DNA of 64,000 nt, taken from the NCBI RefSeq assembly GCF_017086405.1, contig NZ_CP070973.1, positions 2,666,001 through 2,730,000 of the forward strand. Direction: 5' to 3'. The position numbers and the translations under genes are program-made. Shown in pieces: positions 32,510-42,808 of the stretch. The first letter of the stretch is position 1. Each line of letters starts with the position of its first letter. The stretch comes from Mycobacterium gordonae. Lineage in GTDB: Bacteria; Actinomycetota; Actinomycetes; Mycobacteriales; Mycobacteriaceae. The notes under the pieces were generated by a model, which worked only from the letters and a program-made list of their open reading frames with translations, was not told the DNA's origin and ran no database searches.

Positions 32510-33166
32510 GTGCGGGATAACCGTTTCAGCGCCGAGCGCGTGCTCGCGCAGGCCGGTGGGGTGAGCGGTCTCATCTACTCCTCGTTGCCGGTGGTGACGT
32601 TTGTGATCGCGTCCAGCGTCGCCGGCCTGCTGCCCGCGATCGGCAGTGCACTGGGTGCGGCCGCCCTGGTGCTGCTGTGGCGGCTGGTCCGTCGGGACTC
32701 GTTACAGCCGGCCCTGTCCGGGTTTTTCGGTGTCGCCGTGTGCGCGCTGATCGCTTACCTGGTCGGGCAGTCCAAGGGATATTTCCTGCTGGGTATCTGG
32801 ATGTCGTTGTTCTGGGCGGTGCTGTTCGCCGTGTCGATCGTCATCCGCCGTCCGGTGGTGGGTTACCTGTGGAGCTGGGCCAGCGGCCGCGACAACGGCT
32901 GGCGCGCGGTGCCCCGCGCGGTCTATGCGTTCGACATCGCGACGCTGTGCTGGACGGTGGTGTTCGTCGCGCGCTTCGCAGTCCAGGGGCATCTCTACGA
33001 GGTCGGCAAGACCGGCTGGCTGGGCGTGACCCGGATCGCCATGGGCTGGCCGCTGACCGCGCTGGCCGCTCTGGTGACGTACGGCGCGATCAAGGCCGTG
33101 TTACGGGCGCTACCGGCGGCCGAGCGCCCGGCAGTGGCCGAGGTCGACGGAGACCACGTCAGCTGA
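32510..33166 (+). CDS. DUF3159 membrane protein (Rv2693c-like)
   Basis: A 218-residue protein with about five or six hydrophobic segments (GLIYSSLPVVTFVIASSVAG, FGVAVCALIAYLVGQSKGYF, LGIWMSLFWAVLFAVSIVIR, FDIATLCWTVVFVARFAVQG). DUF3159 proteins are found in actinobacteria beside the OB-fold gene and the ceo potassium genes; function unknown. It converges on ceoC with a 20-base gap. Confidence 0.87.
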   Translation: MRDNRFSAERVLAQAGGVSGLIYSSLPVVTFVIASSVAGLLPAIGSALGAAALVLLWRLVRRDSLQPALSGFFGVAVCALIAYLVGQSKGYFLLGIWMSLFWAVLFAVSIVIRRPVVGYLWSWASGRDNGWRAVPRAVYAFDIATLCWTVVFVARFAVQGHLYEVGKTGWLGVTRIAMGWPLTALAALVTYGAIKAVLRALPAAERPAVAEVDGDHVS

Positions 33167-33186
33167 CGCCGGCGCGGCCCTGCCGG

Positions 33187-33849
33187 TCAGCTCGTCGGCA
33201 ACAGCAGTTTGCGCAGTTCCTCTTCGGCCTCGGTGACTGCGACGAACAGCAACTCGTCGCCGCCTTCGAGCGGCTCGTCGCCCTCCGGCACGATCACCCG
33301 CGACCCCCGCAGAATGGTCACGAGCGAGACGTTGCGCGGCAACTGCAGTTTGCGTACCGGCTTGCCGCCCCACGGGGTGTCGTCGGGCAAGGTGATCTCG
33401 ACCAGATTGGCCTGGCCCTTGCGGAACTCCATCAGCCGCACCAGGTCGCCCACGGCCACGGCCTCCTCGATCAACGAGGCCAGCATGCGGGGCGTCGACA
33501 CCGCGACGTCGACGCCCCACGCGTCGGTGAACAGCCATTCGTTGCGGGGGTCATTGACCCGGGCCACCACCCGCGGCACCGCGAATTCGGTCTTGGCCAG
33601 CAGGCTGAGCACCACGTTCACCTTGTCGTCGCCGGTAGCGGCGACCACGACGTCGAAGTCTTCCAGGTGCATGTGTTCGAGCAGACTCAACTCGCAGGCA
33701 TCGCCCAGCAGCCAGTGCGCGGCGGGGATGGCGTCGGTGTCGAGGTGATCGGCGTTGCGCTCGATCAGCGTTACGTCGTGTTTGTTCGCGACGAGTTCCC
33801 GGGTGACCGAGCGCCCGACTGCGCCCGCGCCGGCGACAGCTACCTTCAT
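33187..33849 (-). CDS. ceoC: CeoC/TrkA-type potassium-uptake regulatory subunit (Rv2692-like)
   Basis: A 220-residue RCK protein: N-terminal Rossmann fold MKVAVAGAGAVGRSVTRELV (NAD-binding GxGxxG), DVVVAATGDDKVNVVLSLLA, and a C-terminal TrkA_C domain (ISLPDDTPW-like region KGQANLVEITLPDDTPWGGK). Such subunits gate Trk/Ktr channels in response to NAD(H) or nucleotides. It is transcribed after ceoB (31-base gap), forming a two-subunit pair. Confidence 0.92.
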   Translation of the reverse strand: MKVAVAGAGAVGRSVTRELVANKHDVTLIERNADHLDTDAIPAAHWLLGDACELSLLEHMHLEDFDVVVAATGDDKVNVVLSLLAKTEFAVPRVVARVNDPRNEWLFTDAWGVDVAVSTPRMLASLIEEAVAVGDLVRLMEFRKGQANLVEITLPDDTPWGGKPVRKLQLPRNVSLVTILRGSRVIVPEGDEPLEGGDELLFVAVTEAEEELRKLLLPTS

Positions 33850-33880
33850 GATCCTGTGCCCCAGCCGTTCTCAGCGCGCT

Positions 33881-34552
33881 TCATTTGTCCAGGTCCTCGC
33901 TCGGCGGCAGCGCCGCGATGGCAACGGCTTCGGCGGCACGGCCGGAAATGGCGGCGACGTAGACCTGATCCCCGGCCTGCAGCACGGTCTTGGGTTCGGG
34001 CAGGATGCCGGTGCCGAACCGGATCAGGAACGCCACGCGCGCACCGGTGGCCTGCTCCAGGTCGGTGGCACGGTGTCCCACCCAGTCTTCGTGCAGCACC
34101 ACCTGAGCGACGGCGACGGTGCCCGTCGGATCTCGCCATTTGGCGGTTTCGGTCTCCTGGGTCAGCGCGTTGAGCAGACGATCGGTGGTCCAGGGCACCG
34201 TGGCGATCGTTGGGATGCCCAGGCGTTCGTACACCTCGGCGCGCTTGGCGTCATAGATGCGCGCGACCACGCGCCGTACGCCGAAAGTCTCCCGGGCCAG
34301 CCGTGCCGAGATGATGTTGGAGTTGTCGCCGGAGGACACCGCGGCGAACGCGTCGGCGCCTTCGATCCCGGCCCGCAGCAGCACGTCGCGGTCGAAGCCC
34401 TGACCGAGCACCCGGTCGCCGTCGAACTCGGGGCTGAGCCTGTTGAATGCGGCGCTGTCGCGGTCGATGACCGCCACGTCATGGCCGATTCGGTACAGCC
34501 CGTCTGCCACCGAGGAACCGACCCGGCCGCACCCCATCACAACCACCTTCAC
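33881..34552 (-). CDS. ceoB: CeoB/TrkA-type potassium-uptake regulatory subunit (Rv2691-like)
   Basis: A 223-residue paralogue of CeoC with MKVVVMGCGRVGSSVADGLY, ADAFAAVSSGDNSNIISARL and VVARIYDAKRAEVYERLGIP, and a TrkA_C domain near the end (LPEPKTVLQAGDQVYVAAIS). It would act with ceoC on a potassium transporter. The neighbouring membrane gene transcribed divergently (133 bases away) is an APC-type permease fused to a cytoplasmic domain, a possible partner; this is inference. Confidence 0.92.
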   Translation of the reverse strand: MKVVVMGCGRVGSSVADGLYRIGHDVAVIDRDSAAFNRLSPEFDGDRVLGQGFDRDVLLRAGIEGADAFAAVSSGDNSNIISARLARETFGVRRVVARIYDAKRAEVYERLGIPTIATVPWTTDRLLNALTQETETAKWRDPTGTVAVAQVVLHEDWVGHRATDLEQATGARVAFLIRFGTGILPEPKTVLQAGDQVYVAAISGRAAEAVAIAALPPSEDLDK

Positions 34553-34685
34553 TCAGAGGTCCTTTCGGTTGTGTCCTGCGCGTCATTGTGATCGGCACCC
34601 TGATTTGGCGGGCCGATTTCGGTCGTGAGAATTCTCGCGTACGGAACGCTACCGCCAAAGCCCAGTAGGCTTACTCTTGGCTCTC

Positions 34686-36683
34686 GTGTCCAAACTTTCA
34701 ACCGCTGCGCGCCGTCTGCTGATCGGACGGCCGTTTCGCAGCGATCGGCTTGCCCACACGCTACTGCCCAAGCGCATCGCTCTGCCGGTGTTCGCCTCCG
34801 ACGCCTTGTCCTCGGTGGCCTACGCCCCCGAAGAGATCTTCCTGATGCTGTCGATCGGCGGCCTGGCGGCCTACGCGCTGTCGCCGTGGATCGGGCTGGC
34901 GGTGGCCGCGGTCATGTTGGTGGTGGTGGCCAGCTACCGGCAGAACGTGCATGCCTACCCCTCCGGCGGAGGCGACTACGAGGTGGTCACCACCAATCTC
35001 GGCCCTACCGCCGGTCTTACGGTGGCCAGCGCGCTGATGGTGGATTATGTTCTGACCGTTGCCGTTTCGACCGCTTCGGCGATGTCCAACATCGGTTCGG
35101 CGGTGCCGGTCGTGGCCCACCACAAGGTGTGGTTCTGCGTGGCCGCGATCCTGTTGGTGACGGCGATGAACCTGCGGGGGGTTCGCGAGTCCGGGTTGGC
35201 GTTCGCCATTCCGACTTATGGCTTCATCATTGGAGTGACCGGCATGATCGGCTGGGGTCTGTTCCGTATCTTCGTGCTCGGCAACCCGCTCAAGGCGGAC
35301 TCGGCCAGCTTCGAGATGCATTCCGAACACGGAAAAATCGCCGGTTTCGCGCTGGTCTTTCTGATGGCGCGGGCATTCTCCTCGGGCTGCGCCGCGCTCA
35401 CCGGTGTCGAAGCCATCAGCAACGGGGTGCCGGCATTCGAAAAGCCCAAGTCGAAGAACGCGGCCACCACGCTGATGATGCTGGGCGGCATCGCGGTCAC
35501 CCTGTTGATGGGCATCATCGTGCTGGCCAAGAAGATCGGGGTGCAACTGGTCAGCGACCCGGCGACGCAACTATCCGGCGCCCCGGCCGGTTACTACCAG
35601 AAGACGCTGGTCACGCAGCTCGCCGAGACCGTATTCGGCAACTTCCATATCGGCTTCGTGCTGATCACGGCGGTGACCGCGCTCATCCTGGTGCTGGCCG
35701 CCAACACCGCCTTCAACGGCTTCCCGGTGCTGGGCTCGGTGTTGGCCCAGCACAGCTACCTGCCCCGGCAACTGCACACCCGCGGTGACCGCTTGGCGTT
35801 CTCCAACGGCATCGTGTTCTTGTCGGTGTCGGCGCTGCTGGCCATCGTCGCGTTCCGCGCCGAGCTGAGCGCGCTGATCCAGCTCTACATCGTCGGGGTG
35901 TTCATTTCGTTCACCCTGAGTCAGATCGGCATGGTGCGGCACTGGACCAGGTTGCTGCGCACCGAAACCGACCCCGCGGCGCGCCGGCGCATGCTGCGTT
36001 CGCGGATCGTCAACACCATCGGCTTCATCGCTACCGGTGCGGTGCTGCTCGTGGTGATGGTCACCAAGTTTCTGGCCGGCGCGTGGATCGCGATCGTCGC
36101 CATGGCGCTGCTGTTCATGTTGATGAAGTTGATCCGTCGGCACTACGACGGCGTCAGCCGTGAACTGGCCGAGCAGGCCGCCGAACACGGTGACGAGATT
36201 GTGTTGCCCAGCCGCAACCACGCGCTGGTGCTGGTCTCGAAGTTGCACCTGCCCACCCTGCGCGCCCTGGCGTACGCCCGCGCGACCCGGCCTGACGTGC
36301 TCGAGGCCGTCACGGTGAGCGTCGATGACGCCGAAACTCGCGAGTTGGTTCATGAGTGGGAGGAAAGCGACGTCAGCGTTCCGCTGAAGGTGATCGCGTC
36401 CCCCTACCGGGAAGTCACCCGCCCGGTGCTGGATTACGTCAAACGCGTCAGTAAGGAATCGCCGCGCACCGTGGTGACGGTGTTCATCCCGGAGTATGTG
36501 GTGGGACGCTGGTGGGAACAGTTGCTGCACAACCAGAGTGCGCTGCGGCTCAAGGGACGCCTGTTGTTCATGCCCGGTGTGATGGTGACTTCCGTTCCCT
36601 GGCAGCTGACTTCGTCTGAACGGGTCAAGGCGTTGCAGCCGCACGTGGCTCCGGGCGACGCCCGTCGGGGCATCTTCGATTGA
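34686..36683 (+). CDS. APC-family permease with C-terminal cytoplasmic domain (Rv2690c-like)
   Basis: The 665-residue protein has twelve-odd hydrophobic segments starting with VFASDALSSVAYAPEEIFLM, including the APC helix GGGDYEVVTTNLGPTAGLTV and AFSSGCAALTGVEAISNGVP, and a soluble C-terminal domain from about residue 480 (NHALVLVSKLHLPTLRALAY, VTVFIPEYVVGRWWEQLLHN). This is the KimA-like potassium/amino-acid permease arrangement; KimA is a potassium importer controlled by c-di-AMP in Bacillus. Substrate here is inferred from the adjacent ceoB/ceoC. GTG 34686 was chosen; TTG 34677 is an alternative. Its last 4 bases overlap the start of the next gene. Confidence 0.85.
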   Translation: MSKLSTAARRLLIGRPFRSDRLAHTLLPKRIALPVFASDALSSVAYAPEEIFLMLSIGGLAAYALSPWIGLAVAAVMLVVVASYRQNVHAYPSGGGDYEVVTTNLGPTAGLTVASALMVDYVLTVAVSTASAMSNIGSAVPVVAHHKVWFCVAAILLVTAMNLRGVRESGLAFAIPTYGFIIGVTGMIGWGLFRIFVLGNPLKADSASFEMHSEHGKIAGFALVFLMARAFSSGCAALTGVEAISNGVPAFEKPKSKNAATTLMMLGGIAVTLLMGIIVLAKKIGVQLVSDPATQLSGAPAGYYQKTLVTQLAETVFGNFHIGFVLITAVTALILVLAANTAFNGFPVLGSVLAQHSYLPRQLHTRGDRLAFSNGIVFLSVSALLAIVAFRAELSALIQLYIVGVFISFTLSQIGMVRHWTRLLRTETDPAARRRMLRSRIVNTIGFIATGAVLLVVMVTKFLAGAWIAIVAMALLFMLMKLIRRHYDGVSRELAEQAAEHGDEIVLPSRNHALVLVSKLHLPTLRALAYARATRPDVLEAVTVSVDDAETRELVHEWEESDVSVPLKVIASPYREVTRPVLDYVKRVSKESPRTVVTVFIPEYVVGRWWEQLLHNQSALRLKGRLLFMPGVMVTSVPWQLTSSERVKALQPHVAPGDARRGIFD

Positions 36684-37876
36684 ACGACGAATCCGCCTGC
36701 GGGGAACTGACTCTGGTCACCGGGGCCCCCGCCAACGGCGGGAGCTGCATTGCGCATCACGAGGGCCGGGTGGTCTTCGTCCGCTACGCGCTACCCGGAG
36801 AACGGGTGCGGGTGCGGGTGACGGCGGATCGCGGATCGTATTGGCACGCAGAGGTTGTCGAGGTACTCGAGGCATCGAAGGACCGCACGGATTCGTTGTG
36901 CCCGATCGCCGGTGTGGACGGCGCCGGATGTTGCGACCTGGCGTTCGTGGTGCCCGGAGCCGCTCGCGCCCTCAAGGCGCAGGTGGTGGCCAACCAGTTG
37001 GACCGGCTGGGGGGACACAGCTGGACGGGGACAGCCGAGACGCTCTCCGACGCCGGCTCGACCGGTTGGCGCACGCGGGTTCGGCTCGATGTCGGAGCCG
37101 ACCGGCGCCCGGGGTTCCACCGCTACCACAGCGGGGAACTGGTCACCGACCTGCGCTGCGGACAGTTGCCTAGCGGGATGCTGAACGGGTTGGCCGGGCC
37201 CGATTGGCCCGCCGGTGCCCACGTGCACGTGGTCGTGGACGACGACGGCCAGCGCCACGTCCTGCGCACGGTGCGCCAAGGTAAGCGCACGGTGGCGAAG
37301 GTGATCGAAGGCGACTATCACGCCCTGCAACGGGTCGCCGCTCGCAGCTGGCGAGTGCCGGTGACCGCGTTCTGGCAGTCGCATCGCGATGGGGCACGCG
37401 TGTACAGCGAGTTGGTCGCCGACTGGGCGCAACCCTCCTCCGGTGCGACGGCCTGGGACCTCTACGGCGGAGCCGGGGTCTTTGCCGCGGTGCTCGGCGG
37501 CGCAGTGGGTGATTCCGGGCGGGTGCTGACCGTCGACACCGCGCGGGGGGCGTCAGGGGCCGCGCGTGCCGCGCTGGCCGATCTGCCGCAGGTCGAGGTC
37601 GTCACCGATTCGGTGCGCCGGGCGCTGACAGCGCAGGACAGGCGCGCCGACGTTGCGGTGCTGGATCCGCCGCGGACCGGCGCCGGACGTGAGGTCATCG
37701 ATCTGCTGGCCGCGGCGGGCGTGCCCCGGGTGGTCCATATCGGTTGTGAGGCAGCATCGTTCGCCCGCGATATTGGCTTGTACCGGGGGCACGGTTATGC
37801 CGTCGAGAACATCAGGGTGTTCGATGCCTTCCCGCTGACCCATCACGTGGAGTGCGTGGCCCTACTGACCCGGTAG
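36680..37876 (+). CDS. TrmA/RumA-family uracil-5 RNA methyltransferase (Rv2689c-like)
   Basis: The 398-residue protein starts at TTG 36680, four bases before the previous stop. It has an N-terminal TRAM domain (to about 65), cysteines in DSLCPIAGVDGAGCCDL that could hold an iron-sulfur cluster, the SAM site WDLYGGAGVFAAVLGGAVGD, VAVLDPPRTGAGREVIDLL and the nucleophile-region cysteine in HIGCEAASFARDIGLY. The target is probably a 5-methyluridine in 23S rRNA or tRNA; which one cannot be told from the sequence. Confidence 0.9.
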   Translation: MNDESACGELTLVTGAPANGGSCIAHHEGRVVFVRYALPGERVRVRVTADRGSYWHAEVVEVLEASKDRTDSLCPIAGVDGAGCCDLAFVVPGAARALKAQVVANQLDRLGGHSWTGTAETLSDAGSTGWRTRVRLDVGADRRPGFHRYHSGELVTDLRCGQLPSGMLNGLAGPDWPAGAHVHVVVDDDGQRHVLRTVRQGKRTVAKVIEGDYHALQRVAARSWRVPVTAFWQSHRDGARVYSELVADWAQPSSGATAWDLYGGAGVFAAVLGGAVGDSGRVLTVDTARGASGAARAALADLPQVEVVTDSVRRALTAQDRRADVAVLDPPRTGAGREVIDLLAAAGVPRVVHIGCEAASFARDIGLYRGHGYAVENIRVFDAFPLTHHVECVALLTR

Positions 37877-37978
37877 TCGCCGCGGCGCGGCAGGCTAGAC
37901 TCCATCGCGGTGAGCCGGGAAGTCTGGTCGGCAATGTTCGGCATATCTTGTCGATCGATCGCTTGAAAGGCGGCCCCG

Positions 37979-39442
37979 GTGAACGAGACTGCCCGCTACG
38001 CCTTGATCGTCCTGTTCTCCAGCGCTGTCGGATTGATCGCAGTACTGGCGAACCGGCTCACCGAGCGGGTGAAAGTTCCGGTGCCCCTTCTGGTGTTGGT
38101 CGGTGCCGCCGTGGCGGTGCACGCGGTTCCCGCGGTGCAACAACCATCGGAACGGACGGTGGAACGGGTACTGACGATCGCGCTGGTGTTGGTGCTGTTC
38201 GACGGGGGCATGCATATCGGGCCTTCGCGGTTTCGTGCGGCGGCCGGACCGATCCTCTCGGTCGGCGTCCTGGGCACCGCCCTCACCGCTGCCGGGGCGG
38301 CGCTGATACTGCACTACGTATGCGGAATCGATTGGTACGCCTCGGTTCTGGTGGCTACCGCGGTGGCGCCCACTGATCCGGCCGTTGTTTTCTCCGTGCT
38401 GGGCAAGCGCGAGATCTCCGGTCGCAGCAGCACCATTCTGGAGGGCGAGTCGGGCGCCAACGATCCGGTCGGCATCTCCTTGATGGCGAGCCTGGTCGCC
38501 GCCGGTGGGCTCAGCGCCGCCGGCTTCACCGGCGTCGGAACGCAATTCGTGCTGCAGATGGCGGTCGGGGGAGCGGTCGGTGTAATCGGCGGCCGGATCC
38601 TGCTCGTCTTCATGCGCCGCGTGGCCCTGCCCAGCGAGGGCCTCTATCCGCTGCGCACACTGGCATCGGCGCTGATGCTCTACGGCATTGCCACGCTGGC
38701 ACACGGATCGGGGTATCTGGCGGTGTTCGTCGCCGGCATCGTGATCGGCGACGCGCGCGCGCCGTACAAGCCGGAGATCAAGCGGTTCCACGCCGCCCTG
38801 GCGGGACTGGCGGAGATCGTCGCATTCACCGTGCTGGGGCTGACCGTGGACCTGCGCGTCCTTGCCCACCCCGATGTGTGGATTCCCGGGCTGGCCCTGG
38901 GCGTGGGCCTGACCGCACTGATCCGGCCGCTGGCGGTGAGCGCGTGTCTGGCTCGCGTGCAGTTGGAGCGCAACGAGCGCAGCTTCATCCTGTTCGCCGG
39001 CCTCAAAGGTGCGGTGCCGATCCTCCTGGGCGAATTCCTGCGTGCCGCCCATATTGCCGAGGCCGAACGGTTGTACGGCATCGTTGTCGTCGTCGTCATA
39101 TTCTCCGTGCTGGTGCAGGGCAGCTCGGTGCCCGGAGTTGCCAGGCTGTTGCGCCTGCCGATGCGGACCGTTGAGACGCAGCCGTGGGAGATCGGTGTCC
39201 GGCTGGCGGACGAACCGCACGGGGTGCACCGTTTCACCGTTGCCTCCGGGTCTGCTGTGCAGGGGTGCACGGTCGAGGGGCTTGGTGACCAGGTCGGCGA
39301 CATCTGGGTCAGCATCGTGGTGCGCACCACCGGCCTGGTGCCGGTGCGTGGGGACACCGAACTGCAGGCCGGCGACGAAGTCGTCATCCTGGCGGATCCG
39401 GAACTGCACGACACTCTTGCCGACCTCTTCGGCGCGTCGTAG
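37979..39442 (+). CDS. CPA1-family cation/proton antiporter with TrkA_C domain
   Basis: The 487-residue protein, from GTG 37979, has about twelve hydrophobic segments with the conserved ATAVAPTDPAVVFSVLGKRE and EGESGANDPVGISLMASLVA (the ND of the CPA1 ion site), and a C-terminal TrkA_C/RCK domain from about 405 (PWEIGVRLADEPHGVHRFTV, ADPELHDTLADLFG). This is the NhaP2/CvrA-type potassium(sodium)/proton antiporter arrangement. In M. tuberculosis an ABC transporter and arsenite genes lie here, from memory, so this locus differs. Confidence 0.9.
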   Translation: MNETARYALIVLFSSAVGLIAVLANRLTERVKVPVPLLVLVGAAVAVHAVPAVQQPSERTVERVLTIALVLVLFDGGMHIGPSRFRAAAGPILSVGVLGTALTAAGAALILHYVCGIDWYASVLVATAVAPTDPAVVFSVLGKREISGRSSTILEGESGANDPVGISLMASLVAAGGLSAAGFTGVGTQFVLQMAVGGAVGVIGGRILLVFMRRVALPSEGLYPLRTLASALMLYGIATLAHGSGYLAVFVAGIVIGDARAPYKPEIKRFHAALAGLAEIVAFTVLGLTVDLRVLAHPDVWIPGLALGVGLTALIRPLAVSACLARVQLERNERSFILFAGLKGAVPILLGEFLRAAHIAEAERLYGIVVVVVIFSVLVQGSSVPGVARLLRLPMRTVETQPWEIGVRLADEPHGVHRFTVASGSAVQGCTVEGLGDQVGDIWVSIVVRTTGLVPVRGDTELQAGDEVVILADPELHDTLADLFGAS

Positions 39443-39491
39443 CCGAGCCATTCACACTGTTGCCCTTGCGCTCACTGCGTAGAATAGCCTG

Positions 39492-41408
39492 ATGCTGGAA
39501 CAGCTCCGCGGACCCGCCGATCTGCAGCACCTCTCGCAACAGCAACTTCGCGACTTCGCGCAAGAGATTCGCGAGTTTCTGATCCATAAGGTTGCTGCCA
39601 CCGGGGGACACCTTGGCCCCAACCTCGGTGTCGTCGAACTGACACTCGCGCTGCACCGGGTGTTCGATTCGCCGCACGACCCGATCATCTTTGACACCGG
39701 TCACCAGGCCTACGTGCACAAGATGCTGACCGGTCGCGCCCATGACTTCGAGACGTTGCGCAAGAAGGGCGGCCTGTCGGGATATCCGTCCCGCGCCGAG
39801 AGCGAGCACGACTGGGTCGAATCCAGCCACGCCAGCGCGGCGCTTTCGTACGCCGACGGCCTGGCCAAGGCGTTCGAGTTGACCGGGCACCGCAACCGGC
39901 GCGTGGTCGCGGTGGTCGGGGACGGTGCGCTCACCGGCGGCATGTGCTGGGAGGCGCTCAACAACATCGCCGGATCCCTGCGGCCGGTGATCATCGTCGT
40001 CAACGACAACGGGCGTAGCTACGCCCCGACGATCGGCGGTGTGGCCAATCACCTGGCGGCCCTGCGGTTGCAACCTGGCTACGAAGGATTTCTGGAGCGG
40101 GGCCGGAACGCGATTCAGGCGGTGCCGGTGGTCGGTGAGGTTGCCTACCAATTCATGCATAGCGTCAAGGCGGGCATCAAAGACTCCCTGTCGCCCCAGC
40201 TTCTGTTCACCGATCTCGGCTTGAAGTACGTCGGTCCGGTCGACGGTCACGACGAGCGGGCGGTGGAGGTGGCGCTGCGCAGCGCCCGCGGCTTCGGCGC
40301 GCCGGTGATTGTGCACGTTGTCACGCGCAAGGGGATGGGGTACGGCCCGGCCGAGGCCGACAAGGCCGAGCAGATGCACTCCACGGTGCCGATCGATCCG
40401 ATCACCGGGGTGGCCACCAAGGTGGCGGGCCCTGGTTGGACGTCGACGTTCACCGAGGCACTGATCGACGTCGGCCGCAAGCGGCGTGACATCGTGGCCA
40501 TCACCGCGGCGATGCCCGGACCAACCGGGCTCTCGGCGTTCGGCGAGGCGTTCCCGGACCGTTTGTTCGATGTCGGCATCGCCGAGCAGCATGCGATGAC
40601 GTCGGCGGCCGGACTGGCGATGGGCGGCATGCATCCGGTGGTCGCGATCTATTCGACATTTTTGAACCGGGCGTTCGACCAGATCATGATGGATGTCGCG
40701 CTGCACAAGCTGCCGGTCACCATGGTCCTCGATCGCGCCGGCGTCACCGGCAACGACGGCCCCAGCCACAACGGCATGTGGGACCTGTCGATCCTCGGGG
40801 TGGTGCCCGGTATGCGAGTGGCCGCGCCCCGTGACGCCACCCGATTGCGGGAGGAACTGGGCGAGGCGCTCGATGTGAGCGACGGTCCCACGGCCCTGCG
40901 CTTCCCGAAAGGCGATGTCGGCGAAGATGTCCCGGCTCTGGAACGGCGTGACGGGATCGACGTGCTCGCCGTCCCGGCCGACGGTCTGAACTCCGACGTG
41001 CTGTTGGTGGTGGTCGGCGCCTTCGCGTCGATGGCGCTCGCCGTCGCCAAGCGGTTGCTCGACCAGGGCATCGGCGTGACGGTGGTCGACCCGCGCTGGG
41101 TGTTGCCGGTGCCCGAGGCGGTGCTCGAACTGGCCGCGCAGCACAAACTTCTGGTGACGCTGGAGGACAACGGGGTGGCCGGCGGCGTGGGTTCGGCCGT
41201 GTCGGCGGCGCTGCGTGCCGCCGACATCGATGTTCCCTGCCGCGATGTCGGGTTGCCGCAAGCGTTCTACGAGCACGCGTCGCGCGGTGAGGTGCTGGCC
41301 GAGCTGGGGCTCACCGACCAGGATGTGGCCCGCCGGATCACGGGTTGGGTTGCGGCGCAGGGAACGTCGGCGGCAGAGCAGTCCGCGATCAGCGAGCAAC
41401 TGGACTAG
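39492..41408 (+). CDS. dxs: Dxs, 1-deoxy-D-xylulose-5-phosphate synthase
   Basis: First enzyme of the MEP isoprenoid pathway, condensing pyruvate and glyceraldehyde-3-phosphate with thiamine diphosphate. The 638-residue protein has [20 protein letters not shown], the TPP site [40 protein letters not shown], the catalytic glutamate in [19 protein letters not shown] and [20 protein letters not shown]. Its stop overlaps the P450 stop by 4 bases (41405-41408). Confidence 0.97.
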   Translation: MLEQLRGPADLQHLSQQQLRDFAQEIREFLIHKVAATGGHLGPNLGVVELTLALHRVFDSPHDPIIFDTGHQAYVHKMLTGRAHDFETLRKKGGLSGYPSRAESEHDWVESSHASAALSYADGLAKAFELTGHRNRRVVAVVGDGALTGGMCWEALNNIAGSLRPVIIVVNDNGRSYAPTIGGVANHLAALRLQPGYEGFLERGRNAIQAVPVVGEVAYQFMHSVKAGIKDSLSPQLLFTDLGLKYVGPVDGHDERAVEVALRSARGFGAPVIVHVVTRKGMGYGPAEADKAEQMHSTVPIDPITGVATKVAGPGWTSTFTEALIDVGRKRRDIVAITAAMPGPTGLSAFGEAFPDRLFDVGIAEQHAMTSAAGLAMGGMHPVVAIYSTFLNRAFDQIMMDVALHKLPVTMVLDRAGVTGNDGPSHNGMWDLSILGVVPGMRVAAPRDATRLREELGEALDVSDGPTALRFPKGDVGEDVPALERRDGIDVLAVPADGLNSDVLLVVVGAFASMALAVAKRLLDQGIGVTVVDPRWVLPVPEAVLELAAQHKLLVTLEDNGVAGGVGSAVSAALRAADIDVPCRDVGLPQAFYEHASRGEVLAELGLTDQDVARRITGWVAAQGTSAAEQSAISEQLD

Positions 41409-42688
41409 GACGCGGCGCCTTCGACGACGTCGACGGTCAGCCCCGGCCAAGGGCGCAGCGCGGCCATGTTGTGGGCCCGGATGTGTTGTGCGGGTAGTTG
41501 CAGCGTGGTTTTCGCGACCAGCCGGGCCAGCATCACGGTCATCTGAGTGATCGCCATCGCCGAGCCGAGGCAGCGATGCAATCCGCGGCCGAACGGGATG
41601 AATTCGTACGGCGTCGGCTTGCGATAGCCGGGTGCGCTGGGATCCCAGCGTTGTGGACGGAACTCCCAGGGCTGCGGCCACAGTTCCGGGATCCGGTGGG
41701 TGACGTAGGCGCTGAACAGCAGGCGCTGGCCCGCCCGGATATGATGGCCGTCGAACCACAAGTCGCGCTTGACAACTCGTGCGAATACCGTCGTGCACAG
41801 CCGCACCGTCTCCTGCACGACGCCGTTGAGGTAGGTCAGTTCGTTGAGGGTGGCAGGGGTTGGCGGCAGACCGTCCAGCACCCGACGCACCTCGGCGGCG
41901 GCGGCGTTCCAGGCGCCCGGAACGGTCAGCAGTGCGTAGACCGCCCACCCGATTGCCCCGCTGGTGACCTCGTACCCGTCGGCGATGAGCGAAACAATCA
42001 TGTCACGAATCTCGTTGTCGCTCAGTGATTCACAGCGATCCGGGCGACCGTTGATCATCGTCGTCAGCATGCGGTCGTCGGCCTGCGGCCGCACGCGGGC
42101 TGCGGCGATCGCACCGTCGAGGAGTTCGTCGATCCGGCTCCGCGCGGCCACCGCCCGGCGCGACAATGGTGACCCGAGGAGCCGATGCAGCCGCTGCCTC
42201 CGCGCATCCAGATTGGTCAGGTCGAGCAGCGGCTGAAGTTGATCACCGAGGAAGTCAGCGTGGACCGCGATGCGCGGGCCGAACAGACACTCGGCGGTGT
42301 TGCGCCGGATCACCGAGCGCAATTGCTCGTAGATCTCGATCCGCGAACCCGGTCGCCAGGCATCAATGACGGCGTCGGTATTGTCCGCCATGGTTTGCAT
42401 GTACTCTCCGACCCGTCGGTGTTGCAGGGCCGGAAGTGCGAAGCTGCGGCGCCGGCGATGGTCGGCGCCGTCGCTGACGATCAGCGCCGTCGGGCCGTCG
42501 ACCGGGATCACCGCCTGATACGCCTCCCGCCAAGCGAAGGCCTCGGCATTGGCGAACACGAACTCGTTGGCCTCGGCGCCGAGCAGGATGACGGTGTTGC
42601 GGCGATGGATCACGGGACCTTGTTTCCGATACTGCGTCAGCAAGGCCTCGCAGGGCCCAAACGCACATAGCCGAGGCTGTTCCGCCAT
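41405..42688 (-). CDS. Cytochrome P450
   Basis: The 427-residue protein has the I-helix [18 protein letters not shown], the ExxR motif [11 protein letters not shown], the PERF-like [16 protein letters not shown] and the haem-binding [20 protein letters not shown] with the axial cysteine in FGRGxHRCLG. No N-terminal membrane anchor, so it is soluble like most mycobacterial P450s. No ferredoxin or reductase gene is adjacent. The AG(D/E)T threonine is a serine (VTSGA). CYP subfamily cannot be told. Upstream lies an AT-rich operator-like dyad and a divergent micro-ORF. Confidence 0.92.
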   Translation of the reverse strand: MAEQPRLCAFGPCEALLTQYRKQGPVIHRRNTVILLGAEANEFVFANAEAFAWREAYQAVIPVDGPTALIVSDGADHRRRRSFALPALQHRRVGEYMQTMADNTDAVIDAWRPGSRIEIYEQLRSVIRRNTAECLFGPRIAVHADFLGDQLQPLLDLTNLDARRQRLHRLLGSPLSRRAVAARSRIDELLDGAIAAARVRPQADDRMLTTMINGRPDRCESLSDNEIRDMIVSLIADGYEVTSGAIGWAVYALLTVPGAWNAAAAEVRRVLDGLPPTPATLNELTYLNGVVQETVRLCTTVFARVVKRDLWFDGHHIRAGQRLLFSAYVTHRIPELWPQPWEFRPQRWDPSAPGYRKPTPYEFIPFGRGLHRCLGSAMAITQMTVMLARLVAKTTLQLPAQHIRAHNMAALRPWPGLTVDVVEGAAS

Positions 42689-42753
42689 GTCAGCCCCTTC
42701 GCAAACGTCGGTCAGCGGAAGGCTACCGCTCGGACAATGGACCTGTTAGAATC

Positions 42754-42788
42754 CGTTATACGAATCATAACGATCCGCTATTCGGATC
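42754..42788. promoter_or_regulatory. Two adjoining dyads between the P450 gene and the micro-ORF
   Basis: CGTTAT (42754-42759) and ATAACG (42767-42772) form one inverted repeat around ACGAATC, and GATCCG (42772-42777) and CGGATC (42783-42788) form a second around CTATT. They share one base. The block is more A/T-rich than its surroundings and lies 66-100 bases upstream of the P450 start and 21-55 bases before the micro-ORF. The pattern suits binding of a dimeric (TetR-like) regulator or a bidirectional promoter. Confidence 0.5.
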
Positions 42789-42808
42789 GCAATAGGAAGG
42801 ACTGAACG

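Noticed and set aside
34553..34685. Riboswitch (c-di-AMP ydaO type) before the KimA-like permease
   Set aside because: The conserved ydaO core is not visible; only 133 bases that also carry the divergent ceoB start.
39384..41948. 854-codon minus-strand frame opposite dxs
   Set aside because: Shadow of dxs, Arg/His/Gln-rich with no recognisable fold.
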